A DNA stretch of 64,000 nt from Pseudomonas sp. PSE14 (GTDB lineage Bacteria; Pseudomonadota; Gammaproteobacteria; Pseudomonadales; Pseudomonadaceae), in the NCBI RefSeq assembly GCF_029203285.1, contig NZ_CP115669.1, forward strand, positions 4,712,001 to 4,776,000, in the 5' to 3' direction. A model generated the notes under the pieces. The model ran no database searches and was not told the origin of the DNA. It saw only the letters and a program-made list of their open reading frames with translations. This document shows, one piece after another, positions 34,130-42,620 of the stretch; position 1 is the stretch's first letter; each line of letters starts with the position of its first letter. The position numbers and the translations under genes are program-made.

Positions 34130-35263
34130 TTACCAGCCCTTGAGCTGGTCCCATCGCCAGTTTCGATACTGGTAGATCAGTGTACCCAGGAGACCATAGG
34201 CCGCCGCCATGGCGAAGAGGATAAGAATCCTGTCGGCCACGGCGGAGAGCGGCAGGTTCATCTGGTTCATCTCCACCACCGCGCGGATCGCCCAGGTGGA
34301 GGGAATGGCATCGGCCAGCAGCTGCACCCACTGCGGCATGGCCTGGGGTGGCCAGGTAAAGCCGGCCATGTAGAACAGCGGCAGGGTGATGAAGGTCATG
34401 GTCAGGTAGACCGCCTCCTCCGACGGCAGCAGCTCGGCGACGAACTCGCTCATGGCGATCACCGCCAGCAGGAAGGGCAGCACCAGCCCCATCAGCATGA
34501 AGAACGAGGCCGTCTGCCGGTAACCCATCATCCATGGCCAGATCACGTAGAAGAGCATGGCCAGCACCGTCCAGATCGACAACTGCGCGGCGTAGCGGCC
34601 GAAGCGCGTCGAAACGGGCTGGCGCAGCGAGCGCGGGGTGCCGCCGCGCAGGTTGAGGTTCACCCGCGTGCAGGAGAGCAGCAGGCTGTGCTGCAGGATC
34701 AGCGTCACCAGGCCGGGCAGGACGATGGCGGCGAAGCTGGTGCCGGGGTTGAACAGGTCGGTGAGCTGGCCGATCGCCGGTTGCAGCAGCACGCTGGCCT
34801 GCCGCTCGGAGAAGCCGCCGCGCGTCAGCCGCTCGCGGTTGTAGCGCAGCGACAGCTCGTTGTAGGTGGCGCTGATGTCCTGCTGGATCTGCCCGTTGGC
34901 CATGCGGTTGGTGGCATCGCCGAAGATCGGCACGGTGACCGACTCGCCGCGCAGCACGCGCTTTTCGAAGTCCAGCGGGATGACCACGATGGCGAACAGC
35001 TTGCGCCAGGCGAGATCATGCTGCGCCTCGGGCAACTGGTCGTAGCCGCGGGTGGCGATCTTCGGCGCGGCATCAAGCAGGCGCACCAGTTCGCGGGACG
35101 CCGCGCTGTGGTCCATGTCGATCACCGCCACCGGCAGGTCGTTCATGGTGCGGTGCGCGTAGGGCAAGGTGGTCAGCGCCACCGACAGCACCATCATCAG
35201 CCACAGCGGCTTGCCCAGCATGTTGCGCAGGGATTGGCGGAAGACGCTCCAGAAGTTTTCCAT
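34130..35263 (-). CDS. ABC-2 type transporter permease (second permease of pair)
   Basis: Membrane protein of 377 residues with the ABC2_membrane_3 layout: one N-terminal helix (about 18-35), a large extracytoplasmic domain (about 40-165), then five or six helices to the C-terminus. The segment LPVAVIDMDHSAASRELVRL is typical of this group and repeats in the partner permease (MPVAVVDADHSHLSRRIVRE). It lies nine bases after the partner gene. An ATP-binding subunit would be needed for transport, but none is encoded nearby. Confidence 0.87.
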   Translation of the reverse strand: MENFWSVFRQSLRNMLGKPLWLMMVLSVALTTLPYAHRTMNDLPVAVIDMDHSAASRELVRLLDAAPKIATRGYDQLPEAQHDLAWRKLFAIVVIPLDFEKRVLRGESVTVPIFGDATNRMANGQIQQDISATYNELSLRYNRERLTRGGFSERQASVLLQPAIGQLTDLFNPGTSFAAIVLPGLVTLILQHSLLLSCTRVNLNLRGGTPRSLRQPVSTRFGRYAAQLSIWTVLAMLFYVIWPWMMGYRQTASFFMLMGLVLPFLLAVIAMSEFVAELLPSEEAVYLTMTFITLPLFYMAGFTWPPQAMPQWVQLLADAIPSTWAIRAVVEMNQMNLPLSAVADRILILFAMAAAYGLLGTLIYQYRNWRWDQLKGW

Positions 35264-35272
35264 GCGCTTTCC

Positions 35273-36445
35273 TTACGCCGGGCTCAGGTCGAGACGCCGA
35301 CGCAGGCGCATCTTGGCGATCATGTAGGCCAGCAGCGGGTAGAGCAGCAGCTTGCAGCAGGTGTACAAACCCGACTCGGCCGGCGCCTTGCGCAGGAACT
35401 GGTCGAACAGGCCGTGCAGGGTGTGGGTCAGCGGCTCCGCCTCGGCGATCACCCGGGCGATCTGCGGCATCGCCAGCTCCGGCAGCAGCACGCCGGAATA
35501 GGTCTGCGCCAAACCGATCAGCAGGCCGATCAGCGAATAGGCGCTGAAGCGGTTGGCGGTGAAGATGAACAGCACCAGTCCGAGGCTCTGCGCCGCCGCG
35601 ACGTAACAGACGGTGATCGCCAGCATCCACCAGGGATTGCCGTTGATCCGCGCGCCGTTGAGCCCCACCAGCAGGAACAGTTCGACCATCAGTAGCGTGC
35701 TGAACAGCAGCGTGTAGGGCGCCAGCTTGCCCAGCAGGCGCACGCCTAGGGCCTGGGCCCGCAGGATGTGCGGGGACGATGCGCGCAGCTCCGGCGCCTC
35801 GCGGGCCAGCACATGGACGGTAGCGACGATCACGAACAGCTGCAGCAGGTGGACAATGGCCGCGAACTGCTGGAAGTAGATGTAGTTGCCGCTGGCGTTG
35901 AACAGGCTCTCGTAGGACACCGCGACGCTGGCCAGCGCCGGCATCGGACGATCCATCCCGGCGGCCAGGCGCGGGCGCAGCTCGGCGTTGACGGCGCTCA
36001 TCAGCCCACTGAAGTCCTGGGTGGAGTAGAAGCCGGCGGAATAGAACAGCGAGTTGTAGTACAGCTCGGCGGTGGGCTGGCGGCCGGCCAGCGCGTCCGC
36101 CTCGAAATCGCGGGGGATGTACAGCAGCGCATAGTCGTCGGCCATGCGCAGGCGGCGCAGACCTTCCTGCAGGCCACCGCCGAGCACCTCGACCTTGGCG
36201 TGGGAGCCGGCGTCCAGCTCGCGGACGATCCGCCGCGACAGGTGGCTGTGATCGGCATCGACCACCGCCACCGGCATGTCCAGCAGGGTGCCGGCCTGGT
36301 AGACGCCGCTGATTACCACGAACAGCAGCAGCGGCCAGAGCCAGCCGAGCCAGTGGATGGTCCAGCTGCGCAGGGCGATGCGCGTCTCGCTGCCGAAGGC
36401 CTGGGCGAAACGCAGCAGGTTGCGCCTTACTGCTTCCAGTGCCAC
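35273..36445 (-). CDS. ABC-2 type transporter permease (first permease of pair)
   Basis: Paralogue of the next gene, 390 residues, with the same one-plus-five/six helix arrangement and an extracytoplasmic domain at about residues 50-190. It overlaps the end of the HlyD adaptor gene by 19 bp. In comparable systems the two permeases form a heterodimer with a separate or fused ATPase and work with an HlyD adaptor to export drugs or lipids. The substrate is unknown. Confidence 0.87.
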   Translation of the reverse strand: MALEAVRRNLLRFAQAFGSETRIALRSWTIHWLGWLWPLLLFVVISGVYQAGTLLDMPVAVVDADHSHLSRRIVRELDAGSHAKVEVLGGGLQEGLRRLRMADDYALLYIPRDFEADALAGRQPTAELYYNSLFYSAGFYSTQDFSGLMSAVNAELRPRLAAGMDRPMPALASVAVSYESLFNASGNYIYFQQFAAIVHLLQLFVIVATVHVLAREAPELRASSPHILRAQALGVRLLGKLAPYTLLFSTLLMVELFLLVGLNGARINGNPWWMLAITVCYVAAAQSLGLVLFIFTANRFSAYSLIGLLIGLAQTYSGVLLPELAMPQIARVIAEAEPLTHTLHGLFDQFLRKAPAESGLYTCCKLLLYPLLAYMIAKMRLRRRLDLSPA

Positions 36446-37398
36446 AGCGCGCTCATCCCGGGACGCAGCCCCTCCACCGGTTTCTCCGGATAGAGCCGCA
36501 CCTCGAAGGTCTTCAGGTCGAAGTCGCCGGTGGCGCGGGTGGCGCGCTTGGTGGCGAAGTCACCGAGCGGCGCGATGTAGCTGACCCTGGCGCGGACTTC
36601 GGCGTTCCTCAGGGCGGGCACCTGGATGCTCACCTCATCGCCCTTCTTCACGTCGGCGAGGATGTCTTCGCGCAGGTTGAACACGAAATAGCTGTCGGAC
36701 AGCCGCACCAGTGTCAGCAATGGGCTGTAGGCATTGATCAGCTCGCCCTGCTCCGCCGGGATCGGCCCGACTTCGCCGTCCACCGGCGCCACCACGTTGA
36801 GGTCGTCGGTCTGCGCCTGCAGTTCGAGAATCTGCGCATCGGCCCGGCGCACCGCGGCTTCCAGCGCGCGGCGGCGCTCCTCGCGGTCGCCCTGGGTGCC
36901 TTCGTCGAGATTGGCCTGGGCCTCGGCCACGCGGTTGCGCGCCACGTCGCGGCCACGGCGGGACAGGTCCAGTTGCGCCTGGGAAACGAAGCCACGGCCG
37001 GCCAGCTCCTCGTTGCGCTGGTACTCGAGCTCGGCATTGCGCAGCTCGGCCTGAGCCTGGGACAGGCTGGCCTGCAGGGCGCGCAGGGTTTCCTCGCGGG
37101 TGCCGTGGAGGGATTCGTCGAGATTGGCCTGTACCTGGTTGCGCGCGGCGCGCAGGGAATCCAGTTGGGCCTGCAACTCGGGGCTGCTGAGGGAAATCAG
37201 CAGCTGGCCCTGCTTCACATCGTCGCCGCGCCGCACGTGCAGCACTTCGACCCGGCCCTTGGCCTTGGACGCGACGATGACATCGGTGGCATCCGCCTCG
37301 CCCTGCAGCAGCAGCGGCTGGGTGTGCAGGCGGAGATAGAGGGTAATGGCGATGATCACCAGGATCAGCAGGGGTGCGAACAGCTTCCATCCCTTCAT
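36427..37398 (-). CDS. HlyD-family periplasmic adaptor of the ABC-2 export system
   Basis: Adaptor of 323 residues with an N-terminal anchor (residues 6-22), a lipoyl half-motif (VIVASKAKGRVEVLHVRRGD), a long coiled coil (about residues 75-190, rich in Ala/Arg/Glu/Gln), and a second lipoyl half (NVVAPVDGEVGPIPAEQGEL). The ATG at 37398 is chosen because longer frames would have no RBS and lack the anchor at the start. It heads the three-gene operon adaptor-permease-permease; no outer membrane factor follows. Confidence 0.87.
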   Translation of the reverse strand: MKGWKLFAPLLILVIIAITLYLRLHTQPLLLQGEADATDVIVASKAKGRVEVLHVRRGDDVKQGQLLISLSSPELQAQLDSLRAARNQVQANLDESLHGTREETLRALQASLSQAQAELRNAELEYQRNEELAGRGFVSQAQLDLSRRGRDVARNRVAEAQANLDEGTQGDREERRRALEAAVRRADAQILELQAQTDDLNVVAPVDGEVGPIPAEQGELINAYSPLLTLVRLSDSYFVFNLREDILADVKKGDEVSIQVPALRNAEVRARVSYIAPLGDFATKRATRATGDFDLKTFEVRLYPEKPVEGLRPGMSALWHWKQ

Positions 37399-37483
37399 GG
37401 GCTCGGACTTCCTCGGCAGCCGGATGCACCGATGGTAGTGCATCCGGCCGCTGTGCGGCGGGCCGTGATCAATGCCTGTGCGA

Positions 37484-37963
37484 TCAGCGCTCGTCGTCGC
37501 TGATCAGTTCACGCTCGCCGCTGCGCTGCGGCGAAGCCGGCGAAGGGAAGCGCGAGGAGGCATAGCGCACCACCAGGATCGCCAGCGCCAGCAGCAACAA
37601 GGCCACCGAGACCAGGATGATGCCGTCGTCCGGCACGTGGTTGTGCTGGATGTCGGCGATCATCAGGCGGGTCAACGCAGTCATCGCCACGTAGATCAGG
37701 AAACGCACCGGCATATGGTTGGTCTTGAAGTAGATACCCACCATCGCGCCCAGTTCGAGGTAGATGAACAGCAGCAGGATGTCATCGATGCTCGCGTGCC
37801 CCTTGCCCATCATCTCGCCGAAGGCCACCGCCGCCGACCAGAACACCGAGCCGCCAATGGCGAACAGCGCCAGGTAATGGAAGCCCTCCACCAGCAGGTT
37901 GCCCAGGGATTCGGCACAGCCATGCATCCATTCTCGCAGGCGCTCGGCCCAGTCCAGTTTCAT
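37484..37963 (-). CDS. PsiE-like phosphate-starvation-inducible membrane protein
   Basis: Inner-membrane protein of 159 residues in the PsiE family (PF06146). It has four hydrophobic helices, with the conserved middle GHASIDDILLLFIYLELGAM and YFKTNHMPVRFLIYVAMTAL. The C-terminal tail is basic and hydrophilic. The molecular function is not established; induction by phosphate limitation is known for the E. coli member only. The ATG at 37963 has GGAG nine bases upstream. It is transcribed in the same direction as the HlyD gene, 85 bp away. Confidence 0.85.
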   Translation of the reverse strand: MKLDWAERLREWMHGCAESLGNLLVEGFHYLALFAIGGSVFWSAAVAFGEMMGKGHASIDDILLLFIYLELGAMVGIYFKTNHMPVRFLIYVAMTALTRLMIADIQHNHVPDDGIILVSVALLLLALAILVVRYASSRFPSPASPQRSGERELISDDER

Positions 37964-38160
37964 TGGTTAGATCTCCACGTCTTAAAGGATTCCTGAGGGG
38001 AATGCCTGCCAGTCACTCTTTGCAAGAACTGCATTGCAAGCACTACGCCATTGATCTTGAGCAGTCATGGCAGCCCGTCGCTGCGGCACCATGACGGCGA
38101 ACTTTTCCGGTTGCCCTCCGGTCAATCCAGAAGCACGCCCACAACAGGCAGGACCGATTC

Positions 38161-38442
38161 ATGGAAAGTCCCTTTCAGGTACTGACCGACGCCTTCGGGC
38201 AGCAGTACCGCGTCAACTTCAGCCTTGAAGGGCTCGACGGCCGCATCGTCCTCACCCTCTCCACCGAGGACGGCGTCGCCGCGCGCCGCATGATCCGCAA
38301 CAGCCAACTGCAGGACCCGAAGCAGTTGCAGCGCTTCATCCAGAGCGTCCGCTTCGGCCTCGCCATCGAGCACGGCCGTATGGCGCCGCAGTTGCTGGCC
38401 TCGATGACAGGCAGCGGCCACGGTCTGCTCAACGCTTCCTAA
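38161..38442 (+). CDS. DUF3509 domain protein
   Basis: Small soluble protein of 93 residues belonging to a Pseudomonas-restricted family (DUF3509), recognised from DAFGQQYRVNFSLEGLDG and the SLEG...LTL beta pattern. No catalytic residues are evident. AGGA lies eight bases before the ATG. It stands alone; a GC-rich palindrome GCGCGCC / GGCGCGC lies about 70 bp downstream (near 38515-38533) without a T-tract. Confidence 0.78.
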   Translation: MESPFQVLTDAFGQQYRVNFSLEGLDGRIVLTLSTEDGVAARRMIRNSQLQDPKQLQRFIQSVRFGLAIEHGRMAPQLLASMTGSGHGLLNAS

Positions 38443-38634
38443 GCCAAATTCCTATCTTCTGAAGATTCTGACTGACGGCGCATCGCGCCGGTCACGTCGG
38501 AACCGACCGCTGCGCGCGCCTACAGGGCGCGCGCACTCATTTGAGCCATCACCCGATACCCGCCTCCCTCTTTCCTGCGTCTAGGCTCTGACGAATGATT
38601 CGCGCACCGGCAGTAGCATTGCGCAATCACTTTA

Positions 38635-38650
38635 CTGTATAAATAAACAG
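38635..38650 (+). promoter_or_regulatory. LexA (SOS) box upstream of yebG
   Basis: CTGTATAAATAAACAG is a perfect CTG-N10-CAG LexA site, 43 bp before the yebG ATG in an AT-rich promoter region. Confidence 0.88.
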
Positions 38651-38693
38651 TAATTTCCACTCCCCCAACAAGAGAAGGCTTACGAGGTGATGA

Positions 38694-38960
38694 ATGGCCG
38701 TCGAAGTGGTGTACCGCAGCAGCCGCGATCCGGAGCGCCTGTTCATGGATAAGGCAGAAGCCGACCGGCACGACAAGATGCTGGAGCTGGCGGAAACGCT
38801 GGCCGAAGTGCTGCAGAAGGCGGTGCCTTCGCTCAAGGAGGACCAGGTCGAGGAAATCGGCATCTTCATGGCCAAGAACCGCGACGCCTTCGCCCGTGCC
38901 TTCAAGAACCAGCCCGATGCGTTGAACGACATCTTCAGCGAAGGCGCAGCCGACGAGTGA
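38694..38960 (+). CDS. yebG: DNA-damage-inducible protein YebG
   Basis: Small SOS-regulated protein of 88 residues, recognised by AVEVVYRSSRDPERLFMDKA and DKMLELAETLAEVLQ. The biochemical role is unresolved. A perfect LexA box at 38635 and the RBS GAGGTG support SOS control. It is the last gene before the IS110 element, which is inserted about 100 bp downstream in a REP-like palindrome and so does not damage the gene. Confidence 0.9.
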   Translation: MAVEVVYRSSRDPERLFMDKAEADRHDKMLELAETLAEVLQKAVPSLKEDQVEEIGIFMAKNRDAFARAFKNQPDALNDIFSEGAADE

Positions 38961-39076
38961 GGCGGCCCATCGCGGACGGAGTTCGCTCCTACGCAGGCGC
39001 ATGACGCCGGCGTTCACACGGAGCACCGAGTCAGCCGCGATGGATTTCGCGGACAAGGTCCGCTTGTGTCTGCCGA

Positions 39077-40197
<1,121 letters not shown>

Positions 40198-40240
40198 AAG
40201 ACAGTTGCTCCTACGAAGAGCACGTCCGCTCTGGCTCTTG

Positions 40241-40545
40241 AAGACTTCCAGAGAAATCTCCGCACGCACCGGAGCGCCCCTTCAGGAGGCCGAGTGGAAT
40301 CGGAGTTTCAGGGGTTGAGCGGCATGGATGCCGCGAGAGCCGCGATGGGCCAGGGATGGCCCTTCGCGGCGGGCCCCTGAAACTTCGATGGAACGAGGGA
40401 AGTCCCGCGAAGCGGGACCCGGATGCAGGGGCAAGCCTTCTTGGTTACTTCTTCGGCGTTTGGAAGAAGTGACTCGCCCGAGGGGGCGAAACAAAATCTT
40501 TCAGCGCACGCCGAAGCGGCACAGAAACACCAAACAAGACGGCGA
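40241..40545 (+). repeat. Structured interspersed repeat R5 (alpha subtype, plus orientation)
   Basis: Nearly identical to R2 in its 5' and central parts, including the outer stem GTTTCAGGGG / CCCCTGAAAC and GGCATGGATGCC. The next two hairpins have different sequences but still pair: GTCCCGC (40402-40408) with GCGGGAC (40412-40418), and ACTTCTTC (40447-40454) with GAAGAAGT (40463-40470). The IS110 element is inserted in the palindrome just 5' of this copy. It fills most of the 410-bp gap 40198-40607; a GCGGACGGAGTCCGC palindrome near 40563 completes it. Confidence 0.85.
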
Positions 40546-40607
40546 ATCGGAGAACAATAGCACCGCGGACGGAGTCCGCTCCTACGAAAGCCATAGGAGC
40601 GGCGGCA

Positions 40608-41642
40608 TCAGTGCCCCGAATACTCCCCGTAGAGAATCCGCTCCGCCAGCTTGTCGGCGACCCGCGCCGGCGACAGGTGATCGGCCTGGGCATGGGCATA
40701 AACCTCGGTCAGCCGCTCGGCGATCCGCGACAGGTGCGCAGTGATGGTCGGCAACGCCTCACCCTGGTGTTGCAGCGCAACGTAGATCAGGCCGCCGGAG
40801 TTGATCACGTAATCCGGTGCATAGAGGATGCCCCTGGCCTCCAGTTCGTCGGCGACGTCGGGCTGCGCCAGTTGGTTGTTCGCCGCCCCCGCCACCGCCG
40901 CGCAGCGCAGATGGCCGACCGCTTGCGAGGTGAGCACCCCGCCCAGCCCGCACGGCGCGAGGATGTCGCAGGGCGTGGTGAGCAGCGCCTCATTGGGCAC
41001 CGGACGCGCACCCAGCTCCTCCACCGCCAGCTCCACTTTTCCCGAATCGATATCGCTGACCAGCAATTCCGCGCCGGCGGCGGCCAGGTGCTCGGCCAGG
41101 GCATAGCCCACATGTCCCAGCCCCTGGATGGCTACCCGCAGGCCGTCCAGGTCATCGCTGCCCAGGCGCGCCTGGGCGCTGGCGCGGATGCCGGCGAACA
41201 CGCCCAGTGCGGTGTGCGGCGAAGGGTCACCGCCCGTGGTGGTGCTGGTGACATGGCGAGTGTATTGGGCGATGCAGTCCATGTCCGCGCTGGAGGTGCC
41301 GCTGTCCACCGCGGTGATGTAGGCGCCGCCCAGGGAATCGATGAAGCGGCCGAAGGCTTCGAACAGTTCGCCGCGATTGGGTACGTGAGGCGGGCGGATG
41401 ATCACCGCCTTGCCGCCGCCCTGGCGCAGCCCGGCCAGCGCGGCCTTGTAGCTCATGCCCTGGGCCAGCCGCGCGGCGTCGCGCAGGGCGGCTTCCTCAC
41501 TGGGATAGGGAAGATAACGACAACCACCCAGTGCCGGCCCGAGCCGGGAATTGTGGATGGCTATGATGGCCTTGAGTCCCGTGGCCGGGTCCTGGGTGAG
41601 ATGCAGCGACTCGAGCCGGGTGGCTTCCATCATGTCGAACAT
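40608..41642 (-). CDS. ldh: Leucine dehydrogenase (Glu/Leu/Phe/Val dehydrogenase family)
   Basis: NAD-dependent oxidative deaminase of branched-chain amino acids, feeding their catabolism. It is 344 residues. The substrate-binding segment is GPALGGCRYLPYPSEEAALR, with the catalytic lysine in GMSYKAALAGLRQGGGKAVI. The Rossmann motif is IQGLGHVGYALAEHL, and VAGAANNQLAQPDVADEL is typical of Leu/Phe/Val dehydrogenases. In PAO1 the homologue is PA3418 beside the same two neighbours. The gene is divergent from the SirB1 gene. Valine or phenylalanine preference cannot be excluded. Confidence 0.9.
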   Translation of the reverse strand: MFDMMEATRLESLHLTQDPATGLKAIIAIHNSRLGPALGGCRYLPYPSEEAALRDAARLAQGMSYKAALAGLRQGGGKAVIIRPPHVPNRGELFEAFGRFIDSLGGAYITAVDSGTSSADMDCIAQYTRHVTSTTTGGDPSPHTALGVFAGIRASAQARLGSDDLDGLRVAIQGLGHVGYALAEHLAAAGAELLVSDIDSGKVELAVEELGARPVPNEALLTTPCDILAPCGLGGVLTSQAVGHLRCAAVAGAANNQLAQPDVADELEARGILYAPDYVINSGGLIYVALQHQGEALPTITAHLSRIAERLTEVYAHAQADHLSPARVADKLAERILYGEYSGH

Positions 41643-41799
41643 GGCGGCGCTCCCTTGCTAGTGACCGGGCGCCCAAGCTTTCGGGCCCTAACAGTATAGG
41701 CATCCCCCTCCGTCCGCGTTTGTTCGCGACGAGCGCAGGCGGAGACTGGACGAGCGCGGCCCGCAACGGTTAAAACCGCAGGGTCAGCCGGAGAACGCC

Positions 41800-42609
41800 A
41801 TGAACCCGCGTCAAGCCTGCCTCGCCTGCCTCGCCCAGGAGCCACCCGCTCTGTTCGAGGCTGCGCTGTGGATCGCCGCCGAGCACGAGCCGCACCAGGG
41901 CCCGGAACAGGCACGCCGCCTGCTCGACAGCCTGGCGCATCAGGTCGCGGTGGCGTTGCCGGTGGCGACCACGGACGCCGAGCGGGCCCAGGCGCTGTTG
42001 CGCCGCCTGAGCGAGCTGGGCTTCGCCGAGGACGACGAGTTCCCCCTGCAACCCCGCGCCGCCCTGCTCCCCCGGGTACTGCAACGCCGCCATGGCCAGC
42101 CGCTGTCGCTGGCGCTGATCGCCCTGGAGCTGGCGCGCCAGCAAGGCATTTCCCTGGTCGGAGTGAATTTTCCCGGACGCTTCCTGCTGCGCGTTCCCGG
42201 CGCCGATCACCTGCTCGACCCAGCCACCGGCCGTCGCCTCTACACCCGCGACTGCCGCGACCTGCTGGTACGCCAATTGGGGCCGCAGGTGGAGCTTTCC
42301 GCCGCGCACCTGCAAACCGCCAGCGCCGCCGATATGCTCCAGCGCCTGTCGCGCAACCTGCGGCAACTGCACCTGGGCGTGGGCGAACCGATGGCCGCGC
42401 TGAAAGATGCCCAGCGTGTGCTTGAACTGGGCCCGCCGACCGCCGGTGACCATCTGGCCCGCGCCGATCTCTACCACGCGCTGGAGTGCCCGCAGGCCGA
42501 ACGCTACGACCTGGAGCGGGCGATGCTGCTCAGCGACGACCCCGCCGAGCAACTGCGCCTGGCCCAGCGCCTGGCGGAGATCAGCGTGCCGCCCAAGGCG
42601 TTGCACTGA
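41800..42609 (+). CDS. SirB1 family protein (transglutaminase-like plus TPR-like tail)
   Basis: Cytoplasmic protein of 269 residues. The first 160 residues match the SirB1/transglutaminase-like 2 domain (LQRRHGQPLSLALIALELAR and VGVNFPGRFLLRV). The C-terminal part forms two helical hairpins resembling TPR (LGVGEPMAALKDAQRVLELG). Note the lack of the usual cysteine at the papain-like nucleophile position, as is common in this family. Function unknown. It is convergent with the MalT-like regulator, 11 bp apart. Confidence 0.83.
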   Translation: MNPRQACLACLAQEPPALFEAALWIAAEHEPHQGPEQARRLLDSLAHQVAVALPVATTDAERAQALLRRLSELGFAEDDEFPLQPRAALLPRVLQRRHGQPLSLALIALELARQQGISLVGVNFPGRFLLRVPGADHLLDPATGRRLYTRDCRDLLVRQLGPQVELSAAHLQTASAADMLQRLSRNLRQLHLGVGEPMAALKDAQRVLELGPPTAGDHLARADLYHALECPQAERYDLERAMLLSDDPAEQLRLAQRLAEISVPPKALH

Positions 42610-42620
42610 GCCATAGAGCC

